Positions 54,556 to 63,175 are shown, numbered from the stretch's first letter. The stretch: 64,000 bases of DNA from Vulgatibacter incomptus_A (GCA_040391605.1 JBEBXK010000001.1:124001-188000); one strand, 5' to 3'. Notes: generated from the letters alone by a model not told the origin. A program made the numbers and translations.

Positions 54556-56277
54556 ATGTCGATCGCAACCGGCACCTCCGGCCTCCGGCGCCTCGAGCTG
54601 GAAGCGCTCCTCGAGATCACCGAGGCGGCGACCAGCCACCTCGACCTCGAGGAGCTGTTGCGGGTGGTCGTGGAGCGGATCGCCTCGGTGATCGAAGTCG
54701 ATCGCTGCTCCGCAATCCTCGCAGACGGCGAGACCGACGAGGCCATCGTGATCGCCTCGCACGATGTCCCCGAGCTGCGCCGCCTGCCCATCGACCTGCG
54801 CCGCTATCCCGAGGTGCAGTACGCGATGGAGTCGAGGGAGCCGGTGGTCATCGACGACGTCCGCACCGATCCCGTGATGGAGGGGGTGCGCTCGCTGCTC
54901 TCCTCCCTCCCCGTCTCCTCGCTGGTCGTGGCGCCGCTGGTCGCCAAAGGAGACGCTTACGGCGCGCTCTACCTGAGGCTCGCCCGCGATCGTGCCTTCG
55001 CCCCCGAGGAGCAGACCTTCCTGCGCGCCGCCGCCTCGACCCTGGCGAACTCGGTGCGAAACGCGAGCCTCCACACCAGCGTGCGCCGTCGCCGCGACGA
55101 GTTGGAGGCCTCCTATATCGAGCGCTACCGCGAGCTCGATCGGGTGAACGAGCTGCTGCGGGAGACGAGCCGGATCAAGGACGAGCTGATGGCGATCGTC
55201 TCTCATGACGTCCGCGCGCCTCTGAGTGTCCTCCTCGGACACACCCGTCTCCTCCTCGCCGCACCTCTGGAGCCGGCCCACCAGCGCAGCGTCGAGGCCA
55301 TCGAGCGCCAGGGCCTGCGGGTGCTGGAGCTCGTGCAGCAGATCCTGGAGCGGGGCAGGGACTCGGGTGCCGAGCTGGTCTACGCGCGGGGGGATCTCGC
55401 CGCGCTGGCGCGCAAGGTCGCAAATGATCTCTCGACCCTCGGCGCCGAGAAGGAGATCGAGGTGGTGGCCAGGGGCCTCGACGCCCTGGAGCTGGACTTC
55501 GACGAGAGCGCGATCCGCCAGGTGCTCGAGAACCTGATCTCGAACGCCATCACCCACGCCCCTGAGCAGAGCGCGGTGGAGGTCCACGTCAGCTTCGACG
55601 AAGCGGGGACCGGTCGTGCCCGGATCGAGGTCCGCGATCAGGGCCCTGGGATTCTGGCGAGTGAATTGCCCCTGGTCTTCGAGCGGCATCGCAAGGGCGC
55701 CGAGACCAGCGGCTTCGGCCTGGGCCTCGCCATCGCGCGCGAGATCGTCGAGCGCCATGGTGGCGACATCTGGGTCCGCTCGATGTTGGGCGAGGGGACC
55801 TCTTTCTTCTTTTCGGTTCCGCTGCAGCCGCCCGCCACCGAGGGGGAGGAGGAACGCCGGGTGCTGGTGATCGCCGAGTGCCCGGAGCTCCGCGCCTCGC
55901 TCACCGAGCGCCTGCGGGGGACCCACGCCCTGACCCTGACGCGCACAGGCTCCGAGGGCGCCAATCGGGCGAGGAGCCTCCTCCCCGACGTGGTCCTGAT
56001 CGAGCGCGCCCTCCCGGGGGCCGAGGCCGGCGCCAGCGCGCGCTTGATCCTGCGGCAGCCGGGGCTGGCGGAGGTCCCCGTCGTCTTCGTCGGTCCGCCG
56101 GATCCCGTGGCGGACGAGAGGCTGCGTGCCAGCGGTCTGCTGGATGGAAGACGAGGCGTCCACCTGACGGATGAGAAGCGGATCCTCTCGCTGCTCGAGG
56201 AGCTGCGCCAGGCCCCGGGAGCTGCCGACCCCGATCCCCTGCCGGGGGCGATGTCCGGCGCCGGCTCGCGTCCCTAG
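54556..56277 (+). CDS. Hybrid sensor histidine kinase with GAF domain and pseudo-receiver
   Basis: A 573-residue soluble kinase: GAF domain (about 20-175), coiled linker, HisKA with phospho-His217 (MAIVSHDVRAPL), HATPase_c (N-box NLISNAITHAP, G1 DQGPGI, G2 GFGLGLAIAREI). The C-terminal 115 residues look like a receiver (RVLVIAECPELRASL ... PDVVLIERALPG), but the phospho-acceptor Asp is Glu and the acidic pocket is reduced, so phosphotransfer to it is unlikely. No membrane helix is seen, so the signal is cytoplasmic. No response-regulator gene is adjacent. Confidence 0.9.
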   Translation: MSIATGTSGLRRLELEALLEITEAATSHLDLEELLRVVVERIASVIEVDRCSAILADGETDEAIVIASHDVPELRRLPIDLRRYPEVQYAMESREPVVIDDVRTDPVMEGVRSLLSSLPVSSLVVAPLVAKGDAYGALYLRLARDRAFAPEEQTFLRAAASTLANSVRNASLHTSVRRRRDELEASYIERYRELDRVNELLRETSRIKDELMAIVSHDVRAPLSVLLGHTRLLLAAPLEPAHQRSVEAIERQGLRVLELVQQILERGRDSGAELVYARGDLAALARKVANDLSTLGAEKEIEVVARGLDALELDFDESAIRQVLENLISNAITHAPEQSAVEVHVSFDEAGTGRARIEVRDQGPGILASELPLVFERHRKGAETSGFGLGLAIAREIVERHGGDIWVRSMLGEGTSFFFSVPLQPPATEGEEERRVLVIAECPELRASLTERLRGTHALTLTRTGSEGANRARSLLPDVVLIERALPGAEAGASARLILRQPGLAEVPVVFVGPPDPVADERLRASGLLDGRRGVHLTDEKRILSLLEELRQAPGAADPDPLPGAMSGAGSRP

Positions 56278-56325
56278 CTTGGCCCATCGCGAGGCCTCGA
56301 ACGCCGCCTCGCCAAGGGTGCGTTC

Positions 56326-56877
56326 ATGGCGGACACGCTTCGTGAGGAAGAGTGGGCGGAGCTCCCCGTGGATCGCGCGGGCTTTCTCCGCAAGGAGTGC
56401 AGCACCTGCCGCCGGCAGTTCAAGCTCCGGCGCAGCGACGCCGACGCGGCCCTCTTCCTCCGGCGGATCGCCAGGGCGCTGCCCCACGCCAACGGCCATG
56501 AGATCGCCTCGCCGCTGCCGATCCGCGCCTGCCCCTACTGCGGCCATCGCGGGGACGGCGACGAGTGGTGGACCGACGAGCAGCGGCTCTTCGTCACCAA
56601 GATCGCCGGCGCGCTGGCCCAGGAGGTGCGCTTCGAGCAGCTCCGGCACGTGGAGCGAACCCTGGGGCAGAACCCCTTCCTCACCTTCCTCCCGGTGGCG
56701 CCCGCTCCCTTCCAATCCAGGCTCCGCCCGGAGGAAGACGATATGAGGGTCTTGCCGCTGGTCTGCTGCACGGAGGAGGTCAAGATCCGGGAGAGCTGGA
56801 GCGGGACCATCCACTGCCCCTTCTGCGGGATCGAGCACGACACCGATCCGCTCCATCCCGCCTCGGTCTCCGAGTAG
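56326..56877 (+). CDS. Zinc-ribbon protein of unknown function
   Basis: A 183-residue protein with two clear Cys pairs near the N-terminus (CSTC about 24-27 and CPYC about 69-72) and a C-terminal pair group (VCC and CPFC), typical of zinc ribbons. No known family comes to mind. It follows the kinase gene after 48 bp and could be co-transcribed. Structural zinc sites suggest DNA, RNA or protein binding, but nothing more specific can be read. Confidence 0.75.
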   Translation: MADTLREEEWAELPVDRAGFLRKECSTCRRQFKLRRSDADAALFLRRIARALPHANGHEIASPLPIRACPYCGHRGDGDEWWTDEQRLFVTKIAGALAQEVRFEQLRHVERTLGQNPFLTFLPVAPAPFQSRLRPEEDDMRVLPLVCCTEEVKIRESWSGTIHCPFCGIEHDTDPLHPASVSE

Positions 56878-56908
56878 CTGCGATCCCGTCGCGGCGCTCC
56901 CCTCGATC

Positions 56909-56938
56909 GATCGCCCTCGCAAAAGAGCGGGGGCGATC
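56909..56938. terminator. Bidirectional hairpin between convergent genes
   Basis: A 12-bp stem GATCGCCCTCGC/GCGGGGGCGATC (one G-T pair) around AAAAGA, midway between the convergent zinc-ribbon and helical-protein genes. No T-run follows. Confidence 0.55.
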
Positions 56939-56965
56939 CGTTCCGAGCGAAAGGGGGCGTTGGCC

Positions 56966-57418
56966 TCAGGCGCCCAGGGAGGGGCCGGGCACGGAGGCCC
57001 GCGCTCTGCGATCGACCTCGAGGGCGAGGAGGCCGTCGATCAGGAGCGCTGCCTCCTCCGCTCCCGTCCGGTTGAGCTCGCAGGCGAAGGCCGTCTCGGG
57101 ATCGGCGAGGCGTCGGGAGAGCTCCGCGAGGGCGGCGTAGCGATCGGCCGACGCGCGGGTCTGGGCCAACGCCAGCTCGAAGCCCTGATCCAGACGATCG
57201 ATGATCGGTGGCACCGGCGCCAGCCGCGGCCCCGAGGCCAGCGCGTGGAGGCGCCGCTCCAGCCGGGTCCGCCGCGTCTGGGCTGCGGCGGCGAGCTCCG
57301 TCAGCCGCGCGGCCAGCTCCGGCGTCTCCACCAAATCCGACAGATCCACGAGGAGCGTCTCCGAATGACGCTCGGCGCGCCACTCGAACGAGAGTCCCTC
57401 CTTGAGCCGATCGATCAT
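56966..57418 (-). CDS. Helical protein, paralogue of the divergent gene at 57792
   Basis: No recognised family. The 150-residue protein is almost all alpha-helix, in two halves split by a Pro-rich linker. It aligns by eye with the product of the gene at 57792: TPELAARLTELAAAAQTRRTRLERRLHAL here matches DPILRARWLAIAAARAEHRERVAARIAAL there when split into its shared P-L-AR, AA, R-R and AL positions, and GAEEAALLIDGLLAL matches GAESLGHAAELARAL. A four-helix-bundle fold is likely. The ATG at 57418 is chosen over 57445, which lies within a G-run. Confidence 0.65.
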   Translation of the reverse strand: MIDRLKEGLSFEWRAERHSETLLVDLSDLVETPELAARLTELAAAAQTRRTRLERRLHALASGPRLAPVPPIIDRLDQGFELALAQTRASADRYAALAELSRRLADPETAFACELNRTGAEEAALLIDGLLALEVDRRARASVPGPSLGA

Positions 57419-57791
57419 CCCGATCCCCCCCCGATGTGCCGGCACGCCTCGACACCTTCTTTCTGTCTGACGACGTCTCCGCCCGTCATGGCTCCAACGT
57501 CAGCAAAATACGGGCCGTCGCGAGCCTACGGCCACGCCCCGGAATCCCGACCGTGAGCCGGAGGCGATCGATCGCCAGAGAGAGCCGTAGGGCGCAGGGC
57601 GCCTGAATGAAGGCGCCTCCAACTCGCGCGTTGGCGATCCTTCACAGGCTCTGACGGAAGTTCCCTTCCGCGTCGAGGGCGCCCGCCTTCATCGCCGAAG
57701 AAGGCTCCGCCTACGTGAACCTCGGGGTCGCGAGGCGTCGGGGCGTTGCAAGAGCGTGAACGCGCCGCCACCTTGGAGGCGCGGAGGCGTC
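57419..57791. other. Divergent region between the helical paralogues
   Basis: 373 bp holding a reverse-orientation dispersed repeat (57553-57655, from GAGCCGGAGGCGATCG to CTTCACAGGCTCTG) and a second partial tail near 57715. Any promoters for the two flanking genes must be close to their starts; none is convincing. Confidence 0.55.
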
Positions 57792-58241
57792 ATGGTCGAT
57801 GGGCGGCAGGGGACGGTGGAGGAGCTGGTCGGGGTCTTCGGCGCGCTGAGCCACGCGGCGGAGCTGGGCGCGTCGCGGGCCCGCCGCACGGGGGATCCGA
57901 TCTTGCGGGCGCGCTGGCTCGCCATCGCCGCGGCGCGGGCGGAGCATCGGGAGCGGGTCGCCGCACGGATCGCGGCCCTCCGGGGTCGCAAGCCGCTCCG
58001 CCCCGGCGCCGCCAGCGAGCCCGGCGGTGAGCTCGCCCGCCTGCTCCGCGCAGATCTCGCGACGTCGCACGCGCTGGCCGCGCGCTGTCGTCGGGTGGCC
58101 CGGATGTCGACGGCCCTGGGTGACTCCGAGTCCGGCGCGCTCCTGGAGCGCTTGGGCGCCGAATCCCTCGGCCACGCCGCCGAACTCGCGCGGGCCCTGG
58201 CGCTCCACTATGCTCGCGAGGCCCGCGCCGCCGCGCAATGA
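57792..58241 (+). CDS. Helical protein, paralogue of the gene at 56966
   Basis: No recognised family. The 149-residue protein is all-helical, with the same two-half plan as the divergent neighbour. It contains E/H pairs (AELGASRA, AEHRERV, SLGHAAELA) that recall ferritin-like or PhaM-like bundles, but a metal site cannot be assigned. ATG 57792 begins the helical part. A full dispersed repeat starts 6 bp after its stop and may end the transcript. Confidence 0.65.
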   Translation: MVDGRQGTVEELVGVFGALSHAAELGASRARRTGDPILRARWLAIAAARAEHRERVAARIAALRGRKPLRPGAASEPGGELARLLRADLATSHALAARCRRVARMSTALGDSESGALLERLGAESLGHAAELARALALHYAREARAAAQ

Positions 58242-58246
58242 GGGTT

Positions 58247-58350
58247 CAGAGCCGTGTGAAAAGCCCCCCTGGCGGAAGCCGGAGGGCGGTTTATTCACGC
58301 GCGCTGCGCGCTACGGCTCTTCCCCGCGATCGCTCGCCTCCGGCTCGCGG
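58247..58350 (+). repeat. Dispersed palindromic repeat between helical protein and rplC
   Basis: A near-complete copy: GAGCCGTGTGAAAAGCCCCCC, then GGGCGGTTTATTCACGCGCG, then CTGCGCGCTACGGCTC and the tail GCTCGCCTCCGGCTCGCGG. Confidence 0.8.
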
Positions 58351-58369
58351 AGGGTCCGTCAGCTCTTCC

Positions 58370-58399
58370 TTGCATCCGCGAGGGGCTCTCGACTATGGT
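58370..58399 (+). promoter_or_regulatory. Candidate promoter of rplC
   Basis: TTGCAT (58370-58375), 18-bp spacer, TATGGT (58394-58399). Leader of about 85 bases to ATG 58491. Confidence 0.6.
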
Positions 58400-58490
58400 G
58401 CGCGCCCCGTCGGTCCAGCAGGGCTTGCGGGGCAACCTCAGTCTCGATGTTCCCATCCGCCGGGCGGGGGAACCTCTCGATGGAGTCAGC

Positions 58491-59216
58491 ATGACCAAGC
58501 ATCGTGGTAAGGGCCTCCTCGCCTCCAAGATCGGGATGACCTCGATCTTCGGCGAGGCCGGCGATCAGATCCCCGTCACCGTCGTTCGCGCCGGACCCAA
58601 CTTCGTCCTCGGCGTCAACGTCCTCGAGAACGACAACGGCACCAACCTCCGCCTCGGCTTCGGCGAGAAGCGCGAGAAGCTCGTGAACAAGCCCGAGCTC
58701 GGCGTCTTCAAGAAGGCCAACGTCGCTCCGACCCGCTGGGTGCGGGAGTTCCGGGTGGATCCCAAGGACGTGGAGGGCCTCGAGGTGGGCAGCACCGTCG
58801 GCGCCGGCCTCTTCCAGGTCGGGCAGTACATCGACGTCACCGGCACGAGCAAGGGCAAGGGCTTCGCCGGCGTCGTGAAGCGCCACAACATGCGCGGCCA
58901 GGGAGCTCGCGGTTCTCACGGTGTTCACGAGTTTCACCGCCACGTCGGCTCGATCGGCCAGCGCAAGACCCCAGGCCGCGTCTTCCCCGGCAAGCGGATG
59001 CCCGGTCATATGGGCGTCGATCGGATCACCGTCCGCAACCTCCAGGTGGTCGGCGTCGACGAGGAGCAGCACCTCCTCCTGATCAAGGGCGCGGTCCCCG
59101 GTCACAACGAGGGCCTCCTCCTCCTCCGGCCCGCCATCAAGGCTCCCAAGGTCAAGCAGGTCGAGGGCGCGAAGAAGCCGCTCAACCCGATGAAGTCCTC
59201 CAAGGGCCGCGGCTGA
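58491..59216 (+). CDS. rplC: Ribosomal protein L3, outside the S10 operon
   Basis: A 241-residue L3, a core 50S protein near the peptidyl-transferase centre. Family features are intact: GLLASKIGMTSIFGE, PVTVVRAGP, DVTGTSKGKGFAGVVKRHNM and the loop PGRVFPGKRMPGHMG. It is not followed by rplD or preceded by rpsJ, its normal neighbours; instead it has its own promoter and lies between unrelated genes. It is either the relocated sole copy or a second L3 gene. A short Lys/Pro-rich tail ends the protein. ATG 58491 has GGAG 5 bases upstream. Confidence 0.95.
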   Translation: MTKHRGKGLLASKIGMTSIFGEAGDQIPVTVVRAGPNFVLGVNVLENDNGTNLRLGFGEKREKLVNKPELGVFKKANVAPTRWVREFRVDPKDVEGLEVGSTVGAGLFQVGQYIDVTGTSKGKGFAGVVKRHNMRGQGARGSHGVHEFHRHVGSIGQRKTPGRVFPGKRMPGHMGVDRITVRNLQVVGVDEEQHLLLIKGAVPGHNEGLLLLRPAIKAPKVKQVEGAKKPLNPMKSSKGRG

Positions 59217-59257
59217 ACCTCGTAGCATCGCACGGCCACGACGCGGCCCCGAGCTCC

Positions 59258-59490
59258 AGAGCCTGCGAAAAAACTGCCCTCGCGCAAGCTGGGGGCGGTT
59301 TTTTCACGCGCGCTGCGCGCTAGGCTCTGTCTAGCGTTCGCTCGCCTCCGGCTCGCGCACAGAGCCTGCGAAAAGACCGCCCTCGCGCAAGCTGGGGGCG
59401 GTTTTTTTACGCGCGCTGCGCGCGCTAGGCTCTGTCTGGCGTTCGCTCGCCTCCGGCTCGCACACAGAGCCTGTGAGAGTCCGTCCGGGC
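59258..59490 (+). repeat. Tandem dispersed palindromic repeats after rplC
   Basis: Two full units start AGAGCCTGCG at 59258 and 59361 (103-bp period), with a third partial unit AGAGCCTGTG at 59465 (104 bp). Each full unit has stem (A)nCTGCCC or CCGCCC with GGGCGGTTTTTT, the palindrome CGCGCGCTGCGCGC, then CGTTCGCTCGCCTCCGGCTCGC split in the tail. The stem plus T-run makes it a good terminator for rplC. Confidence 0.9.
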
Positions 59491-59548
59491 TCGCATGCCG
59501 TGCGTCGAGGCGGTACGCTCTCGATGCACCCGAAGGGAGTGGATGTAG

Positions 59549-61336
59549 ATGGGGCGCTCGGCCTCGATCCCCGCCATCGCCGCGCTCGTACTCTGCCTGC
59601 TGGGCTGCTCGGCGCCAGGGGTCCCCGCCTTCCCCACGATCGGGGAGCCGTGCGATCCTTCGGGTACGGACACCTGCGTCGACGGGTTCTGCCTCAGGCT
59701 GGAGGACTCCGGCATCTGCAGCGTCGCCTGCAGCAGCGACCACGGATGTCCGGCAGGCCTGAGTTGCCAGGTCGACGTCCCGCTCCAGGCGCTCGTGTGT
59801 AAGCCAGGGTCGCGATGCGTAGACGACGCGGGATGCCCCTCCGGCCATCGCTGCGATCGCGATCGATCGGTCTGCTACATTCCGGTAGCGCGCGGCCTCT
59901 GTGCGCCCTGTACCTCGGACGCGCAATGCCCCGCCGGAGGGGTCTGCCTCCGAGCGGCGGGGACTGGCGAGCGCTTCTGCACGTCTCCCTGCGAGGCCGG
60001 CTCCTGCCCCGACGGCTATCGCTGCCGAACCCTCGATCCGCGGGTCGGGACGGAGGAGGGCCCGCGCCAATGCGTCCCCGAGGCGGAGAGCTGCTATGCG
60101 GGCAAGCCCCTCTGCGCTCCTTGCCGGGGCGACGTGGAATGCGCCGACGGGAACGCGCGCTGCGTCGAGAACCTGCTGACCCGCGAGCGCTTCTGCGGGA
60201 TCTCCTGCTCGCCCTCCTGTGTTTGGGACGACGATCGTGGTCAGCACGTCGACTCGGTCACCGATGCTCCTTGCCGGAGCGGCTGCCCACGCAACTTCAG
60301 CTGCACCGAGTTGCCCGGCGCCGAAGGCGAGATCTACCAATGCGTTCCCAACAGTCACACATGTGAAGGATATTGCGACTCGGACAACCCCCTGGACGAT
60401 CGACTCCAATGCGGCCCGGGCCGGCGCTGCGATCGCCTCGATCACCTCTGCGTGCCCGCCACCGATGGGCGCGCCTGTGCCTCCTGCACCGACGACGATC
60501 AATGTAACCCGCCGGGCAGCGAGGGCGGGGCGGTCTGCCTGGTCAACACCGCCACCCATGAGACCTTCTGTGCGCCGTCTTGCGAGGTGCAACGCGACTG
60601 CGCCACGGCCCTGGGTCTCGGCTTCTCCTGTGTCGACGTCGAAGGGAGTCGGGTTTGCGCGCCGAGCGGAGGGAGCTGCGAGTCCGGCAGAGGGCGCCTA
60701 GGCGACTCGTGCGCGAATGGAGGTGACTCCGACTGCATGGCGGGGATCTGCCTGCGCTACGGCAGCCTCGGCCTCTGCTCCGGTCCTTGCATGGACGACG
60801 CCTCCTGTGGCGACACCCGCTATCGCTGCTGCCCGGTCGTCTCCGACGTCGGAGGCGCTACCCTCGACTGCCTCGCGCCCATTGGGCCCTCCGGCGGAGT
60901 CTGCGCGCCGAAGGACGGATCGTTTGGCGACGACTGCGAGGCCGGCCGTCCTCCTTGTCTGGACGGCTATTGCCTGAACATCGGCTCCGCCCAATTCTGT
61001 ACCGCCTCCTGCTCCAGCGACGCGGACTGCGACCTCGCGTCGCGTTCCAGCGGCGCCTTCGACTGCAGGGAGGCCCAGGTGGAGGGCACCTCGGGCTCCG
61101 CCGCCGAGGCGGTGAAGATCTGCTTCCCCGCGGGCGGGGGCGAGATCGGATCCGATTGCTCCTTCGGCCCCGCTGCGTGTGCGGGCAGGCTCTGCCTCAA
61201 AAAGGAGAGCGGGAACGTCTGCACCCAAGGCTGCGCCGACAAGGACTGCCCGGCAGGCTGGACCTGCACCCTGACCACCACCGTCGACGGGCGCCCGGAC
61301 GGCGATGGAGCCCCGATGCGGGTCTGCGTCCCCTGA
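59549..61336 (+). CDS. Large Cys-rich lipoprotein
   Basis: A 595-residue exported lipoprotein (signal peptide, lipobox LLGC, Cys20) with more than 50 cysteines throughout. Cys-rich modules of about 30-45 residues repeat, each with patterns such as C-x4-5-C-P-x-G-x-x-C and CSSDxxC, reminiscent of EGF-like or Dickkopf-like folds; they should be disulphide-bonded. Such proteins are typical of myxobacterial outer membranes. No catalytic motif is seen. It lies upstream of a VWA-like lipoprotein and a beta-barrel protein, so a surface adhesion or gliding-related role is conceivable. Confidence 0.82.
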   Translation: MGRSASIPAIAALVLCLLGCSAPGVPAFPTIGEPCDPSGTDTCVDGFCLRLEDSGICSVACSSDHGCPAGLSCQVDVPLQALVCKPGSRCVDDAGCPSGHRCDRDRSVCYIPVARGLCAPCTSDAQCPAGGVCLRAAGTGERFCTSPCEAGSCPDGYRCRTLDPRVGTEEGPRQCVPEAESCYAGKPLCAPCRGDVECADGNARCVENLLTRERFCGISCSPSCVWDDDRGQHVDSVTDAPCRSGCPRNFSCTELPGAEGEIYQCVPNSHTCEGYCDSDNPLDDRLQCGPGRRCDRLDHLCVPATDGRACASCTDDDQCNPPGSEGGAVCLVNTATHETFCAPSCEVQRDCATALGLGFSCVDVEGSRVCAPSGGSCESGRGRLGDSCANGGDSDCMAGICLRYGSLGLCSGPCMDDASCGDTRYRCCPVVSDVGGATLDCLAPIGPSGGVCAPKDGSFGDDCEAGRPPCLDGYCLNIGSAQFCTASCSSDADCDLASRSSGAFDCREAQVEGTSGSAAEAVKICFPAGGGEIGSDCSFGPAACAGRLCLKKESGNVCTQGCADKDCPAGWTCTLTTTVDGRPDGDGAPMRVCVP

Positions 61337-61341
61337 CCCTC

Positions 61342-61537
61342 GCGAGCCCACGGCGAGGGATAGAAGGAGCCGCAGCGCGAGCGCGCGTGAGAGATCGCCC
61401 CCTCGTTGGACGAGGGCGATTCCCTCACCGGCTCTGCGAGCCCGCGGTGAGCGATCGGTAGCAAGGAGCCGTAGCGAGAGCGTGCGTGAAAGGACCGCCC
61501 CCATCGCTGGACGAGGGCGAGCCTGTCATCGGCTCTG
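61342..61537 (-). repeat. Two tandem reverse-orientation dispersed repeats
   Basis: Units at 61342-61434 and 61436-61537, each with GCGAGCCC, GGAGCCG.AGCG.GAGCG, then CGTGA and a stem ending in CGGCTCTG. They follow the Cys-rich lipoprotein gene. The rest of the 423-bp gap holds the promoter at 61572. Confidence 0.75.
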
Positions 61538-61571
61538 GCAGGAGGAGGTCGGACGTACCGGGTGTAGGTGC

Positions 61572-61600
61572 TTGAACGACCAGAAAGGACGTGGTAGCAA
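61572..61600 (+). promoter_or_regulatory. Candidate promoter of the VWA-like lipoprotein gene
   Basis: TTGAAC (61572-61577), 17-bp spacer, TAGCAA (61595-61600). It implies a leader of about 150 bases to ATG 61760. Confidence 0.6.
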
Positions 61601-61759
61601 TTTTGACCTCCACTCAGCGGGCGTCGCGGGCAGTCTCCCCGCCGATCGCCTCCCCCCGGAGCCGGCTTGTCCCTGCGGATTTCTCATCATCGATCGTGCG
61701 CACCCGGCGTGGAGTGCGTCGCTACCGCTCCGACGTACTTCGCGGCGCGTCGGCGGGTG

Positions 61760-63175
61760 ATGGCGGGGCAGCGCCTCCCGTTGGTGATGGGCCTCCTGGC
61801 CACGATGGGCTACGGCTGTGGCGATGGCGAGCCGCCGCTCCGGGGGTTCCGCGAGCCGTTCCGCGTGGTCTCCGGCGTGCCCACGGTTCAGAAGGCACCG
61901 CCGCTGGTGACGGGCGAGGGCGCGGGGAGCGATCCGGCCGGCCTCGCAGTGAGTCGATCCACCCACTGCGATCGCTTCCTGCAGCAGACGGTGGAGAAGG
62001 TCGACATCCTCTGGGTCGTTCGCCCCTCCCGCTCGATGGAGCCGTGGCTCGACGCGATCTCCGATTCGATGGAGGCGTTCGTCGGCACCCTGGCGGCGGC
62101 CACTCCACCGGTGGACTTCCATCTCGGGCTGATCACCTCTGACCTCGACGCGGCCGATCCCGAGGCCGGCGTCCGGCCGGGCTGGTTGCGGAGCTCCTCC
62201 CGCGGCGCCCCCGCATTCATCTCCTGTGGGCCGGTCGGGGCGCGACTCCGCTGCAACGTCGGCGACGGCACCCTCGGCGAGGCCGTGGCGGCCTTCCGCC
62301 AGAGCCTCGGATCCATCATGGGCTGGGGAGCCTCCACCGGGGAGAAGGGCCTCCTCGCTGCGTCCCTCGCCCTCACCGAGCCGGCGGCCAGCGGGAGGAA
62401 TGCCGGGTTTCGCCGGTCCGACGCAAATCTCCGGGTGATCTTCGCCGCAGACGAGGACGACGCGAGCTGCGGCCTCGCGGTCTCCCCTCTAGAGGAGCCC
62501 GCGACCTGCACTTCGTCCACCATCTGCGCCTGCGACGAGGCTCCGGGCTTCGGTTCGACCTCCTACTTCGCCCGGCTGCTCCTCGGCCTCGAGGGCTACG
62601 GCGGCGCTGCCTCCATCGGAGCGGACGCGGTCGTCGCCTCGGCCGTCGAGATCCTGAATCGGGACGACGGCACGGACAGGAGCTATCTCGGCTGCACCAC
62701 CGACTCGTCGCGAGCCTGTGCGATGGAAGGGGAGGGCGGCGCCCACTGTGGGATCGCAGCGCCCCGCTATCGGGAGGTCGCGGCGGCCACCGGGGGCAGG
62801 GTCCTGGACCTCTGCGCCGACGACCTCGCGGCCTCCGTCGCGACCCTCGGATTCGGCGCCTCGGGCATCAAGCGCGAATTTCTGCTGACGCGCGCGCCGA
62901 TTTCAGGGACCATCGAAACAGTGGTGGTGCCAAACGATCCCGTTTCGTGCGACCATGCGGTACCGTGCGCGGATCCCGCGCTGCAATGTGTGCGGGATCG
63001 CTGCGTGGAAGTGGTGAGCCGAAGCAGTGAAGATGGTTGGTGGCACGAGCGCTGTGCAGGCGAAGGTGCCGAGAACGTGATTCGATTCAATGGCGGATCG
63101 GTCCCAGGGAAGATGCAGACGGTAGAGGTCTGCTACGACGTCGACGTGGGTTTCGATCTCTCACAGTGCCGGTGA
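61760..63175 (+). CDS. VWA-like lipoprotein with a lost metal-site Asp
   Basis: A 471-residue lipoprotein (lipobox GYGC, Cys20) with a von Willebrand A-like fold from about residue 75. The first strand reads VDILWVVRPSRSM, where myxobacterial relatives have VVDNSGSM; the first MIDAS residue Asp of D-x-S-x-S is therefore Arg. Later blocks (VDFHLGLITSD, RVIFAADEDD, TGGRVLDLC) fit the family. About 20 cysteines suggest disulphides. The layout recalls CglB, the M. xanthus gliding adhesin, but identity is not shown. ATG 61760 starts the signal peptide. Confidence 0.8.
   Translation: MAGQRLPLVMGLLATMGYGCGDGEPPLRGFREPFRVVSGVPTVQKAPPLVTGEGAGSDPAGLAVSRSTHCDRFLQQTVEKVDILWVVRPSRSMEPWLDAISDSMEAFVGTLAAATPPVDFHLGLITSDLDAADPEAGVRPGWLRSSSRGAPAFISCGPVGARLRCNVGDGTLGEAVAAFRQSLGSIMGWGASTGEKGLLAASLALTEPAASGRNAGFRRSDANLRVIFAADEDDASCGLAVSPLEEPATCTSSTICACDEAPGFGSTSYFARLLLGLEGYGGAASIGADAVVASAVEILNRDDGTDRSYLGCTTDSSRACAMEGEGGAHCGIAAPRYREVAAATGGRVLDLCADDLAASVATLGFGASGIKREFLLTRAPISGTIETVVVPNDPVSCDHAVPCADPALQCVRDRCVEVVSRSSEDGWWHERCAGEGAENVIRFNGGSVPGKMQTVEVCYDVDVGFDLSQCR

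Noticed and set aside
59258..61537. A CRISPR array, suggested by regularly spaced repeats after rplC and the Cys-rich gene
   Set aside because: Units are about 100 bp, directly adjacent without unique spacers, and no cas genes are present.
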